Assembly: GCA_964402995.1 (NCBI GenBank)
Contig: CAYOEA010000002.1
Location: 1-64,000, forward strand
DNA: 64,000 nt
From: GCA-2686295 sp964402995
GTDB lineage: Archaea; Nanobdellota; Nanobdellia; Woesearchaeales; GCA-2686295
Direction of reading: 5' to 3'
The position numbers and the translations under genes are program-made. How positions within the stretch are numbered: position 1 is the first letter of the stretch; each line of letters opens with the position of its first letter. The notes under the pieces were generated by a model. The model saw only the letters and a list, made by a program, of their open reading frames with translations. It was not told the DNA's origin and made no database searches. Shown here piece by piece: positions 8,999-17,883 of the stretch.

Positions 8999-9769
8999 TT
9001 AAAAATTCCAAAGAGGTTCAGGGACATCTAAACCAGCTTGAATAAGATGTTTTTTAGCTTTAACTAAACTATGACCTATAAAATGAAATAGATTTGCTAA
9101 AGAAACAGCAGATACATCTGTTTCTTTAAGGCCTTTGGATAAATGACTAAGTTCACCAACTCCGCCTGAAGCAATTACTGGAATCGAAGTTATTTCTACT
9201 GCTTTTCTTATTAAATCAATATCATATCCTTTTCCAATACCATCCATATCTATGGATGTTAAGAAAATTTCACCAGCACCTAGTTGTTCAACTGTTTTTA
9301 TCCATTCAAAAACATTTTTGTTTGTATTAACAACCCCATTATGTGAAAAAACTTCTTGTATTCCAGATCCATTCTTTTTAACATCAATTGAAACAATAAC
9401 ACATTGTGAACCAAAAAAATTCTTTGCATCTGAAATTAAAGAAGGATTTTCGATGGCAGAAGTATTAATAATAATTTTATCTGCTCCACTTCGAAGAAGT
9501 TTATTAAAATCATCTACTGACTTAACGCCTCCACCTGCTGCAATAGGAATAAAACAATTTTTAGAAATCTCTTTAATGTGCTCACAAAAACGATCTAATT
9601 TTTTCTCATTTCTTGCAACATTCAATATTACTAATTCATCTATTGCTTCAAAATTTAAATGTTCTACGATGGTTTCTAAATTAATTATGTTTTGTATTTT
9701 AAAGTTACGACTATTTACAAAAGATTCTTGATTTATTAGTAATGTTAAAATTAATCTTTTTTTAACCAT
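8999..9769 (-). CDS. HisF-like TIM-barrel subunit of a sugar amidotransferase system
   Basis: A 256-residue HisF homologue that is not a histidine enzyme. The barrel retains PIAAGGGVKS, VSIDVKKNG (the position of the second catalytic Asp of HisF) and PVIASGGVG. The N-terminal strand, however, reads RLILTLLINQESF where HisF has LDxxDGxV, so the first catalytic Asp is missing. That loss fits the HisF2/WbpH-type role: a scaffold and ammonia channel between the HisH-like glutaminase and the PP-loop enzyme downstream. No other histidine-pathway gene is in the window. Confidence 0.8.
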   Translation of the reverse strand: MVKKRLILTLLINQESFVNSRNFKIQNIINLETIVEHLNFEAIDELVILNVARNEKKLDRFCEHIKEISKNCFIPIAAGGGVKSVDDFNKLLRSGADKIIINTSAIENPSLISDAKNFFGSQCVIVSIDVKKNGSGIQEVFSHNGVVNTNKNVFEWIKTVEQLGAGEIFLTSIDMDGIGKGYDIDLIRKAVEITSIPVIASGGVGELSHLSKGLKETDVSAVSLANLFHFIGHSLVKAKKHLIQAGLDVPEPLWNF

Positions 9770-9775
9770 TTATAC

Positions 9776-10384
9776 TCACATATTAACAAAATTTTTTAGT
9801 AATTTAAGACCATTTTTCTGACTTTTTTCAGGGTGAAATTGTGTTCCATAAATATTTTCTACTTGAATACTTGAAGTGAAATCTCCTGCATAATTAAAAG
9901 TTGAAGTGATAAACTCTTCACAACATTTTAAATAATAACTATGTACAAAATAAAATTCTGAATCAGAGGGTAATTCTTCAAATAATATATTTTCTTTATG
10001 GGTTGTGTTTTCCCATCCTACATGAGGGATTTTAAGATTTGAGTCTGAAGGAATTATTTTCTCAACAGTAGAATTTTTAATCCAACCTAAACCATTATAA
10101 GTTCCTTCTTCAAATCCTTTTTCTACAAATAATTGCATTCCTAAACAAATTCCTAGAATTGGTTTCTTTTTTACTAATACTTCATTATTTAATATCGGAA
10201 TTAAATTTCTCTCTCTTAGATTTTTCATTCCCTGCGCAAATGCTCCAACACCAGGAAGGATAAGTTTAGAGGCATTCAAAATATCTTCTTTTTTATTAGA
10301 AATAATTGCTTGACAACCTATTGCAGTTAAAGCATTTAAAACTGAAAGTACATTTCCTAAGCCATAATCAATAATTACAATCAT
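9776..10384 (-). CDS. HisH-like glutamine amidotransferase subunit
   Basis: A 202-residue class I glutaminase that releases ammonia from glutamine. It has the N-terminal IDYGLGN strand, the nucleophile motif GICLGMQ with Cys near residue 80, and the catalytic His-x-Glu in QFHPEKS near residue 185, so the triad is complete. It is sandwiched between the HisF-like and PP-loop genes with 6 and 13 bp gaps. This is the same trio as WbpG/HisH2/HisF2 of bacterial O-antigen loci, which builds acetamidino groups. Ammonia would pass through the HisF-like barrel to the adenylated sugar amide. Confidence 0.82.
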   Translation of the reverse strand: MIVIIDYGLGNVLSVLNALTAIGCQAIISNKKEDILNASKLILPGVGAFAQGMKNLRERNLIPILNNEVLVKKKPILGICLGMQLFVEKGFEEGTYNGLGWIKNSTVEKIIPSDSNLKIPHVGWENTTHKENILFEELPSDSEFYFVHSYYLKCCEEFITSTFNYAGDFTSSIQVENIYGTQFHPEKSQKNGLKLLKNFVNM

Positions 10385-10397
10385 ATTAAAAACCAGT

Positions 10398-11642
10398 TTA
10401 TTCCCCGCTAAAAGTGGTTGATGGTCTGGAAAGTGGTAATTCTAAAAATCTATCTTCACCATGTATTGTGCCAATATGTTTCCACTTGTTTGAACTAATT
10501 TTTTCCCATGCAGGAATCTTATTAGGTACTGGGCTTCCATTTGCAAGTTCTATTTCTCTTTTAATATTCTCTTCATCACCTATGAATCTTTTTACAACAT
10601 CCCAGAATTCTTCTTCTGACATATCTAAATAATCTAAAGTTCTATCAAAAACATCCCATGGAAATTCACCATCATATTTTCGAACAAGTTCAATTGCTTT
10701 TTCTCGAGTTAATTTTCCTTCACGAATGTCTGGAGATGCAGATTTTGATGCTCTGTGAAATCCAAATTTAGGCCATAAGAACCACAAGTATAATTCATCT
10801 AAATCATCATCCATGCTTGTACCATGTGTGTAAGTTCCAGCAATTCTTGTTTCTCTTAAAGTAAACCCACCAATTATATTTAAAGCAACATTTAGATTTT
10901 GATTATTATTCCATGGAATATAATCGCCTAAAAATAATCTTTTTACTCCAGCTTCTTCTTTTTCTTTATCAGTCGGTTCGATATAAAGCGTTAAAGATTT
11001 CTTTGGAATACCATAATAATCCCAATTCTCAGGGTTTTTCCAATTAGGTCTATCACTTTGCACTCTTAAATTAACAGCTGCAGATGATTCAATAGAAGTT
11101 GCTTCTTTAGTATTTGTTGCTCCACCATATTCCGCTTCACCATTATCACCATAAAATATTAAAGGTATTTTTTTCTCGACAGCAACCCGTGTTGGGCCTG
11201 CAAATACTCCTTGTATCCATGGCAAAAAAACATTTCCATGCTCTTTTAACATTATTTTAGCTAGTTTTGCATGCATTTTTGGATCAGGCGTAATTAGAAT
11301 ATGATCAACAGCTAAACTATTTATTAAATTCTCACGATTTTTAACGCCAATTTCTGAAGGCATTGCAGGATTAAATGTTACGCATAAAGGAGTTAGACCT
11401 AATACTTCTTTAACATAATGAGTTTGAAAATGACTATCTTTACCTCCACTAACAGGAACAATACAATCATATCCTTCTGAACGCTTATACTTTTTAACTA
11501 TATCTTTAAGCTCTTGTGCTTTTTTCTTCCAATCAATATTTTTTTTTGTTTCAGCATATCGACAAGCATTACAGACTCCTTCATTATCAAACTCTATTCT
11601 TGGTCTTGTTTGGGGTGTAACACAAAGTTTACAATATCTCAT
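10398..11642 (-). CDS. N-acetyl sugar amidotransferase, PseA/WbpG type
   Basis: A 414-residue PP-loop enzyme predicted to convert an acetamido group on the nonulosonate into an acetamidino group. The start MRYCKLCVTPQTRP with a paired NACRYAE forms the N-terminal zinc ribbon (Cys-x2-Cys twice). The pyrophosphatase loop VSGGKDSHFQ lies near residue 64, and SASPDIREGKLTREKA is typical of the family. It needs ammonia from the adjacent HisH/HisF-like pair. The terminal sugar is therefore likely amidino-modified, as in Campylobacter flagellins and Pseudomonas O-antigen. Family call is confident; exact position on the sugar is inferred. Confidence 0.88.
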   Translation of the reverse strand: MRYCKLCVTPQTRPRIEFDNEGVCNACRYAETKKNIDWKKKAQELKDIVKKYKRSEGYDCIVPVSGGKDSHFQTHYVKEVLGLTPLCVTFNPAMPSEIGVKNRENLINSLAVDHILITPDPKMHAKLAKIMLKEHGNVFLPWIQGVFAGPTRVAVEKKIPLIFYGDNGEAEYGGATNTKEATSIESSAAVNLRVQSDRPNWKNPENWDYYGIPKKSLTLYIEPTDKEKEEAGVKRLFLGDYIPWNNNQNLNVALNIIGGFTLRETRIAGTYTHGTSMDDDLDELYLWFLWPKFGFHRASKSASPDIREGKLTREKAIELVRKYDGEFPWDVFDRTLDYLDMSEEEFWDVVKRFIGDEENIKREIELANGSPVPNKIPAWEKISSNKWKHIGTIHGEDRFLELPLSRPSTTFSGE

Positions 11643-11648
11643 TTTAAT

Positions 11649-12383
11649 TCATCGCTCCAATTTCTCAATTAACATAAGTTCATAATTAAGTTCTAATCCT
11701 TTAAAATTTTCCTTTTTATCAGATTTAGATTCAGCAAATTCAAATACATCAGTACCTAATAATTCTGCTTGTTTTTTAAGACTATCATTACTAACATCAA
11801 CTTTATCAGGGAAAAAAGTAACATTACAATTTCCTAATGTTTTAACATATGAAATCATTTCTTCTTTAGAATAAGTATTATACTGATATGTTAAATCAGA
11901 ATACACTTTTTTATAATCGTCTGAACTCTTTAAAGTATTTATAGATGTTTGATCATCAAACAAACTTCTTACAAATATATACTTCTTTGAAACTCTAAAT
12001 AACTCTTTCAAAGGCAATTTATATTCTTTTAAATGAAGAATTAGATTATAACATATTGCAATATCAAAAAATCCATCATCAAAATTTAAATTTTTAATAT
12101 CCTGGACGCTAAAATTTACCTCAGGATTATTTTTCCAAACGTCTTTTGCCATTAAAACAGCTTCAGAATCTAAATCAACACCATAATATTTGAAATTTCC
12201 TAAATCTTTCAAAACATAAAAATAATGTCCTAAACCACAAGGAATATCTAATATATTCATATTATCAGCATAAATAGGTTTTAAAAATTTAAACAAACTT
12301 TTAGTACATTCCATTGATTCTAATTTTCCTTCAGCTCTAAGCTTAAAAAGTTCTCTATATTGTGTTGCGGTTAATTGTGTCAT
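11649..12383 (-). CDS. Class I SAM-dependent methyltransferase of the sugar operon
   Basis: This protein has a Rossmann methyltransferase core: the ILDIPCGLGHYF glycine motif near residue 62, an acidic residue after the second strand (GVDLDSEA), and the DIAICYNLILHL motif near residue 114. The frame continues upstream to an ATG at 12431, but ATG 12383 has a GAGGGA just before it and avoids an Ile/Leu/Tyr-rich AT leader, so I start there (244 residues). It is the first gene of the sugar operon and divergent from the flippase. An O- or N-methylation of the surface sugar is likely; target unknown. Confidence 0.72.
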   Translation of the reverse strand: MTQLTATQYRELFKLRAEGKLESMECTKSLFKFLKPIYADNMNILDIPCGLGHYFYVLKDLGNFKYYGVDLDSEAVLMAKDVWKNNPEVNFSVQDIKNLNFDDGFFDIAICYNLILHLKEYKLPLKELFRVSKKYIFVRSLFDDQTSINTLKSSDDYKKVYSDLTYQYNTYSKEEMISYVKTLGNCNVTFFPDKVDVSNDSLKKQAELLGTDVFEFAESKSDKKENFKGLELNYELMLIEKLER

Positions 12384-12520
12384 ATGTTCCCTCTTAATTA
12401 AATAAATTAAATAAAACAAATAATTACTCATTTAAAAATATGTTGTTAATGGATTCTATCTATTAATCATTTATTATTATAAATTAATACTATTTCAAAA
12501 TAATTCAATCATACAAACAG

Positions 12521-12530
12521 ATTTATAAAT
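12521..12530 (+). promoter_or_regulatory. TATA box of the flippase gene
   Basis: ATTTATAAAT is centred about 28 bp upstream of ATG 12554, so transcription would start at or next to the start codon. It lies in the 170-bp divergent region between the sugar operon and the flippase, which holds nothing else recognisable. Confidence 0.6.
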
Positions 12531-12553
12531 CCAATTAATTAATCTTATTTATT

Positions 12554-14032
12554 ATGAAACCTATTGCTAAATCATCCATATTAATTTTTATCATTGTTCT
12601 ACTAACAGGACTTGCTAGTTATATTGTTAGAATTCTTTTTGCTAGAAGTTTAACACTTGCAGAATATGGTCTTTTCTATGCTGTCTTTGCGTTTGTTTTC
12701 TTCTTTGCGCCTTTTAGAGATCTTGGACTTAGCGAATCTTCAGTGTTTTTCATCAATAAGTATTTAACCAAAAATGATAAATCAAGGATAAAAGGAATCA
12801 TAATTATTAGTATCATTCCTCAATTGATATTTGGTTTAACTATTGGATTAATTCTTTTCTTATTAAAAAAAACTTTGGTAATATATTATTTTAAAGATCC
12901 TTTGGCTGAGGGTATATTAACCATCTTAATCATATTATTTATGTTTAATACTATTCTTCCATCAATTGGATGTTTGTTTAGTGCTTATCAAAAAGTTATT
13001 CATCTAAGATTAAATGAACTATGCAAATTTGTTGTCATTCTCATCTCAGCAAGTATTCTGTTTAAGGGTGCATCTAATAGTTATATGGTTCCTGCATGGA
13101 GTTATTTAATAGGAATGTTTGTGATAACTATAATCTATATCATCCTCTTTTATTCTAATTTTAAAGATATTCTATATGCTAAAGCAAATCTTAGCATACC
13201 TCTTAGAAAAGAAGTTTTTGCATATGCAAAAACTATCATGTTTTCAACTGCGGCAGGTATGCTTTTGATATATTCAGACACAATTATTTTAACTATTATT
13301 CGAGGATCAGAGACTGTTGGTTTGTACAATATTGCTTACCCTGCTATAAACATTATACTATTATTAATCATGCCAATCACAATTATTCTGTTTCCAAAAA
13401 TCTCACACATGTTTCATAATAATAATACGAATGGAATTAAAACTATAATAAGCATCATTTACAACAATTTACTAATATTTTCCCTTCCTCTTGGTTTAGT
13501 ATTCTTTGCATATCCTGAACTCATTATTTTAACTTTGTTTGGTGCAAAATATCTTGCAGCTTCAAATGCATTAAGAGTCTTTGCTTTAGGTTTTATTTTC
13601 ATGGCAATCAGAGATATTAATTTTGCAATAATTGCAGGTATTGGAAAAGTAAAAGACCGTTCAAAAATATTGTTTATAGGTGCAGCAGTTAATATTGTCT
13701 TAGACATTATATTAATAACATTATTTGGAGCTACAGGCGCTGCAATTGCAACCGCTATTGGATTTGCATTAATGGCTTATTTAACAATAAAATTAATTCT
13801 TAAAAACTATCTTGTGAAAATAAATTATGCTCAACAACTAAAAACAATATTATCTTCTTGTGTATTCATAATTTCTATTCTAATATTAAAACAAGCACTT
13901 AAAATGTCAAATATGATAACTGAGGCAATAATAGTGCTTATAATATCAGGAATAGTTTATATTGTGGCATTAGTATTATTCAAAGTACTTACCAAAAATA
14001 AATTTAAAGAAATTTGTGATTTAGTTTTTTAG
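12554..14032 (+). CDS. Polysaccharide flippase, MOP superfamily (Wzx-like)
   Basis: A 492-residue integral membrane protein with about 14 hydrophobic segments spread evenly from residue 6 to the end. The N-terminal segment with ILFARSLTLAEYGLFYAVFA and the later SETVGLYNIAYPAI are typical of the RfbX/Wzx branch of the MOP superfamily. It would flip lipid-linked glycan from the cytoplasmic to the outer face. The gene is divergent from the nonulosonate operon and upstream of GT-C and dolichyl-phosphate GT2 genes, so it probably exports the glycan made by these enzymes. It has its own leaderless promoter. Confidence 0.85.
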   Translation: MKPIAKSSILIFIIVLLTGLASYIVRILFARSLTLAEYGLFYAVFAFVFFFAPFRDLGLSESSVFFINKYLTKNDKSRIKGIIIISIIPQLIFGLTIGLILFLLKKTLVIYYFKDPLAEGILTILIILFMFNTILPSIGCLFSAYQKVIHLRLNELCKFVVILISASILFKGASNSYMVPAWSYLIGMFVITIIYIILFYSNFKDILYAKANLSIPLRKEVFAYAKTIMFSTAAGMLLIYSDTIILTIIRGSETVGLYNIAYPAINIILLLIMPITIILFPKISHMFHNNNTNGIKTIISIIYNNLLIFSLPLGLVFFAYPELIILTLFGAKYLAASNALRVFALGFIFMAIRDINFAIIAGIGKVKDRSKILFIGAAVNIVLDIILITLFGATGAAIATAIGFALMAYLTIKLILKNYLVKINYAQQLKTILSSCVFIISILILKQALKMSNMITEAIIVLIISGIVYIVALVLFKVLTKNKFKEICDLVF

Positions 14033-14102
14033 ATTAAATGTTACTTAAATTAGTTTAGTCCTCACAAATTTTAGTGAAAGAATTATTCATTTTATCAGAA
14101 AG

Positions 14103-14112
14103 CTTTATAAAT
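14103..14112 (+). promoter_or_regulatory. TATA box of the 5S rRNA gene
   Basis: CTTTATAAAT is centred 25-26 bp before the first paired base of the 5S RNA at 14133, the canonical archaeal spacing. It gives the 5S gene a promoter independent of any 16S-23S operon. Confidence 0.65.
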
Positions 14113-14132
14113 AACCTGCGTTTCTTTAACTT

Positions 14133-14247
14133 TGGTCGGCCATAGTGGAGTGGTCCTACCTGATCCCATTTCGAACTCAGAAGTCAAGCACTCCGACGTT
14201 TCAAGTTGTACTGTATTCTTATACGGGAACCTTGAGTCGCTGACCAC
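14133..14247 (+). rRNA. rrf: 5S ribosomal RNA (orphan gene)
   Basis: The ends TGGTCGGC (14133-14140) and GCTGACCA (14239-14246) form the terminal helix I with one G-U pair. Between them are the conserved ACCTGATCCCATTTCGAACTC loop B/C region and CCGACG. Length is about 114 nt. No 16S or 23S sequence adjoins it; the neighbours are a flippase and a GT-C gene, so the 5S is unlinked, as is common in DPANN archaea. A T-rich stretch (14248-14257) follows immediately and probably acts as the terminator. Confidence 0.93.
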
Positions 14248-14271
14248 TTTTCTTTTTAAAATTATAAAGAC

Positions 14272-16086
14272 TTAGATTCTAGTTTTATTTACTTTAAATA
14301 TTTCAGAAGAAGTTATATTATCATGATTAAATGTCCAAGAAAGATCTAAGTATTTATCTAAAGCTTCATTCCATTGATAAGTTCTATTTGCATAATTATC
14401 AGGCGATATTAACAATAAGTCATACATTCTAATTTTATCATTTCTAACTGAAGGATCAACCCACAATTCATTTCTTATATAGGAGATATTATTTTGTACC
14501 AATAGATCTTCTCGTTCTTTTGAATAATAAAACATTAATGGATCAAAATGACTTTTAATTGTTCCATCATCATTAAATCTATATTCTAAATCATTCCACC
14601 TAATATCCCAATAAATGAATTCCACTTTATACTTCTTTAAAAGTTCTTTTCTAAGAGTGTCATTTGAACCATATAGTATCAATGCAGCGTCTAAATCTCT
14701 TTGAGGTAAGTCAATGAAAGGATCGTTTTGTTGAGCCCATCTATTCACCATAACTTTTCTTCCAGTTAATCCGTTAATAATGAAAGAACATTCCTTGCAA
14801 GATAGAATAACTGAATTTATACTAGAGTAATCTTCAAAATACTCTGCTGCATGTAAAAGATTTAAAGGTAAAGACTTCTTTGAAACTTCCATTCTAATAT
14901 CATCCTTTTGCCAAGAAACAAAAGTAAGAGTGTTAAATAAAATCAATATCACACAGATAAAAAGTATTGAATATACAAATTTCTTTTGAAACTTTTCAGG
15001 AACTTTTGATTTAATAAAATTAAATCCTGTATACAATAGGAATGGAAAAAATATAATCAAAGACAAAAGTGAAAACTGCCTTACAGGATTAATATTTAAT
15101 CCAAATAACTCAGTAATGAAGTAGGAAAAAACAATGAATAAAGAAATAATAATTCCCCTTCTTAAAATGATAAATTCTTTTTTCTTTGCAAAAAATATTG
15201 CAAACAAACCAGTAATTGAAAATAAGCTCAAAATAATCGTTCTTACAGATGTTAAGTTTAAAAATAATGATTGAAACGAAGTCCAAATAAAATTAAATTT
15301 TATATCAAATCTTGCAAAATCTGGAAAGTCCATGTGTATCCTATCATACATGCTGTGCATTCCATGAACAACAATTGGTTTATACCAAAAAGGAATTGCT
15401 AAAATGAATACAATAATAAAAATTAACAATAAATATTTTAGTTCATTCTTTTCAAATAGTTTGTTTTTGTTTCTAAAACAAGAAACTTTTTCCCAAACTA
15501 ATAATAAAACAAGCAATATACTAACACCCATAAACGCTAAGTTATTAGACCATGCAAGTAAACCCCATATTAATCCAAAAACGATTACATTTGTTAAAGA
15601 TTTATGTTTATTATAAGTAAAAAAACTTAACATCACTAATGGTGCAATTACCATAAATGCAAACTCAGTATATTTCATAATTATAGATATAGGTACCAAT
15701 AATAAAGCCATAAATAATGCAAAATCATTTCTTCCTGAAAGACTTTTTCCATAGAAAAAGAAAATAATGAATGAAAAAAGAAACAATATAATTGAACCTA
15801 CAAACATAGATTGAAATAAAGAAACTCCAAGTAAGGAAATACCTGTAATAAATAACGAATAAAGAGGAAAATATCCGACTGCACCTTCAAGCATAGATGA
15901 ACTAGAGAAAAAAGAACCACCTTCTAAAAGGTGTTTAATTGCGCCTGCTTGAAAATAATAATCACCACCATAAAGCGGACTTGGAAGGGAATATGAACCT
16001 GAGAAAGCACTTACTAGTGTAAACATAGAAACCATTAAATATAATATAACAAGTATTAACGGTATATCGCTTGATCTTAATTTCAT
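14272..16086 (-). CDS. GT-C-type polytopic membrane glycosyltransferase with soluble C-terminal domain
   Basis: A 604-residue protein with about 12 membrane helices up to residue 390, then a roughly 210-residue extracytoplasmic domain. The first external loop carries YGGDYYFQAGAI near residue 40, an acidic motif like that of GT-C enzymes using polyprenyl-phosphate sugars. The soluble part has several Trp/Tyr-rich stretches but no WWDYG, so it is not a recognisable AglB oligosaccharyltransferase. The gene starts 15 bp after a dolichyl-phosphate-type GT2 in the same direction; that enzyme could supply its lipid-linked donor. Exact sugar unknown. Confidence 0.65.
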   Translation of the reverse strand: MKLRSSDIPLILVILYLMVSMFTLVSAFSGSYSLPSPLYGGDYYFQAGAIKHLLEGGSFFSSSSMLEGAVGYFPLYSLFITGISLLGVSLFQSMFVGSIILFLFSFIIFFFYGKSLSGRNDFALFMALLLVPISIIMKYTEFAFMVIAPLVMLSFFTYNKHKSLTNVIVFGLIWGLLAWSNNLAFMGVSILLVLLLVWEKVSCFRNKNKLFEKNELKYLLLIFIIVFILAIPFWYKPIVVHGMHSMYDRIHMDFPDFARFDIKFNFIWTSFQSLFLNLTSVRTIILSLFSITGLFAIFFAKKKEFIILRRGIIISLFIVFSYFITELFGLNINPVRQFSLLSLIIFFPFLLYTGFNFIKSKVPEKFQKKFVYSILFICVILILFNTLTFVSWQKDDIRMEVSKKSLPLNLLHAAEYFEDYSSINSVILSCKECSFIINGLTGRKVMVNRWAQQNDPFIDLPQRDLDAALILYGSNDTLRKELLKKYKVEFIYWDIRWNDLEYRFNDDGTIKSHFDPLMFYYSKEREDLLVQNNISYIRNELWVDPSVRNDKIRMYDLLLISPDNYANRTYQWNEALDKYLDLSWTFNHDNITSSEIFKVNKTRI

Positions 16087-16101
16087 TTTAACAATTAATT
16101 T

Positions 16102-16845
16102 CTAATTTTGAAATCTTTCTTTGAATAAAATCATTATGGCTTTAACAGCGTCTTTCCAATTAATCTTTTTTCCTTCTTTTGCAGTCCTTGGAAAATAAGA
16201 TATTGGTACTTCATGAATAATTATTTTTTTCTTTAGAATCTTTGCAGTTATTTCAGGTTCCCATGCAAAATCATCATTTTTGAATTGGTTAGTTTTGATT
16301 ACTTCAGATCTATAACATTTATAACAAGTTGGTTCATCAGTGAGTTTTGCATTAAATAAAATGTTTGTAAAAAAAGTTATAGTTATACCACCAAAATAAG
16401 CTAAGAAAGATGCATTTGGATGTTTGCCTTTAAAGAATAAACTTTTTGATTCAGGTCTTTGACCTAAAATTCTTGAACCATAAACAACTTTTGCTCCATT
16501 TTCAAAAGGTTTGATTAAATCTTTATATTCGTCAGGATCATATTCTAAATCTGCATCTTGAACAATGATGATATCACCATTTGCAGCTTTAAAACCATCA
16601 CGCATAGCTCCACCTTTACCTTGATTATGAGAATTATTTATGAATGTTACAGGAATTTTTGATTTTTTTACAAATTGTTCAATTTTCTTTGCAGTATTAT
16701 CTTTTGATCCATCATTAGTGATAATTAACTCAAAAGGATAATTTATTTTTACTTTAGATATAAGATTTAAAACTTCTAGAATAGTTTTTTCTTCATTATA
16801 AACAGGCATTACAATGCTTATAAGTTTGATAGAATTTTTAGACAT
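16102..16845 (-). CDS. GT2 glycosyltransferase, dolichyl-phosphate mannose/glucose synthase-like
   Basis: This 247-residue GT-A enzyme has ISIVMPVYNEE near residue 10, TNDGSKDNT, the QGKGGAMRDGF donor motif, and VQDADLEYDP with the DxD-type metal site near residue 95. It matches the cytoplasmic DPM1/AglJ-type GT2 enzymes that load a sugar onto dolichyl phosphate. No C-terminal membrane helices are present. The upstream TTG at 16860 is rejected because ATG 16845 stands 27 bp from a TATA box. It precedes the GT-C gene and probably feeds it lipid-linked sugar. Confidence 0.82.
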   Translation of the reverse strand: MSKNSIKLISIVMPVYNEEKTILEVLNLISKVKINYPFELIITNDGSKDNTAKKIEQFVKKSKIPVTFINNSHNQGKGGAMRDGFKAANGDIIIVQDADLEYDPDEYKDLIKPFENGAKVVYGSRILGQRPESKSLFFKGKHPNASFLAYFGGITITFFTNILFNAKLTDEPTCYKCYRSEVIKTNQFKNDDFAWEPEITAKILKKKIIIHEVPISYFPRTAKEGKKINWKDAVKAIMILFKERFQN

Positions 16846-16868
16846 GAAGCTTTTAAGCAATTTGAAAG

Positions 16869-16876
16869 TATTTAAT
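16869..16876 (-). promoter_or_regulatory. TATA box of the GT2/GT-C operon
   Basis: The minus strand reads ATTAAATA, centred 27 bp upstream of ATG 16845. It supports the shorter start and a leaderless bicistronic transcript with the GT-C gene. Confidence 0.5.
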
Positions 16877-16902
16877 GATTTCCATAAAGAAGTTTATGAC
16901 TA

Positions 16903-17790
16903 TTAAGAGTTTTTAACTATCTTCGCAATGAAAAAACCCTGTGTGCCTGATTTATGAGGCCAAAAACGTTTTACTTTAGAAATATCTTTGTGATAAACTT
17001 CGCCAAATGCTTCACTTAAACCAGGACTGCCTGCATCAATATCTATTGTTTCAAGACGAATATCGTCGTATTCATTAAGAATCCAAGTTACATTTTCTTC
17101 ATTTTCTTCAGGTTCAAGAGTGCAAGTAGAATAAACTAAAGTTCCACCTGGCTTTAATACTTTATAAGCAGATCTTAAAAGAGCTTTTTGTATTTTAGAA
17201 CGATCTTTAACCCCTGTAATATTTCTATTCTCAAACCAATTACGATCATCAGCAAAATTACCAGAACAAGGAGCATCAAGAAGAACCTTATCAAAATAAA
17301 GATTTAAATCATCCACATATCTTGCATCTTTCTTATAAGTTATAACATTAGATACTGATAAACGCTCAAGATTATTTCTTAAAGATTCAAGACGATGAAC
17401 TTCATTATCAAGAGCTATGATTACGCCTTGATTTTTCATCATTGCAGCCATTTGAGTCGTTTTTCCACCAGGAGCTGCAGACATATCAAGAACTGCATCT
17501 TCTGAGCTTGGATTAAGAACTTGAGCTGCCACTTGACTTGCAGCTTCTTGAAGATAATAATAACCTTGAAGATACTCTGGAGTTGATCCTAAAGAAAATT
17601 CTGAAGTATAAAAATAGCCATCTGTAAGAAATGGAATTTTTTCAAGTTTAACCTTTTTTGATTTAAGTCTGACTAAAACATCATGAGCGCCAGCCTTAAC
17701 AGTATTAACTCTAAGTGAACGTTTAAGTTCTATTTCTTCTGGATCAAATGTTTCGCCAAGCTGCGCATAACGTTTTAAAAAAAAGTTCAT
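16903..17790 (-). CDS. NOL1/NOP2/Sun-family RNA m5C methyltransferase
   Basis: A 295-residue RsmB/NSUN-type enzyme that methylates cytosine C5 in tRNA or rRNA. It shows the N-terminal SLRVNTVKA motif, the SAM site DMSAAPGGKTTQMAAMM near residue 103, the two catalytic cysteines in LLDAPCSGN and VYSTCTLEPEENE, and FWPHKSGTQGFFIAK at the end. It lacks a PUA domain, which is common in short archaeal members. The target site cannot be assigned from sequence alone. It is divergent from the nucleoside-kinase gene. Confidence 0.9.
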   Translation of the reverse strand: MNFFLKRYAQLGETFDPEEIELKRSLRVNTVKAGAHDVLVRLKSKKVKLEKIPFLTDGYFYTSEFSLGSTPEYLQGYYYLQEAASQVAAQVLNPSSEDAVLDMSAAPGGKTTQMAAMMKNQGVIIALDNEVHRLESLRNNLERLSVSNVITYKKDARYVDDLNLYFDKVLLDAPCSGNFADDRNWFENRNITGVKDRSKIQKALLRSAYKVLKPGGTLVYSTCTLEPEENEENVTWILNEYDDIRLETIDIDAGSPGLSEAFGEVYHKDISKVKRFWPHKSGTQGFFIAKIVKNS

Positions 17791-17813
17791 AAAAATAAAA
17801 AAGCTAGAACTAG

Positions 17814-17822
17814 TTTATAAAT
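17814..17822 (-). promoter_or_regulatory. TATA box of the NSUN methyltransferase gene
   Basis: The minus strand reads ATTTATAAA, about 28 bp upstream of ATG 17790, predicting a leaderless transcript. Confidence 0.55.
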
Positions 17823-17883
17823 ATTAATGAAATAAGCAAGAAAAAGGCACAAGTAATAAAAATAAACAAGGTTTGATAATAAT

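Noticed and set aside
8999..10384. Histidine biosynthesis genes hisF and hisH
   Set aside because: No other his genes are present, the HisF-like protein lacks a catalytic Asp, and the pair flanks a sugar amidotransferase.
14272..16086. AglB oligosaccharyltransferase
   Set aside because: Topology is similar, but the WWDYG motif and the DK/MI region are not present; only a generic GT-C call is supported. The same applies to 32308-35183.
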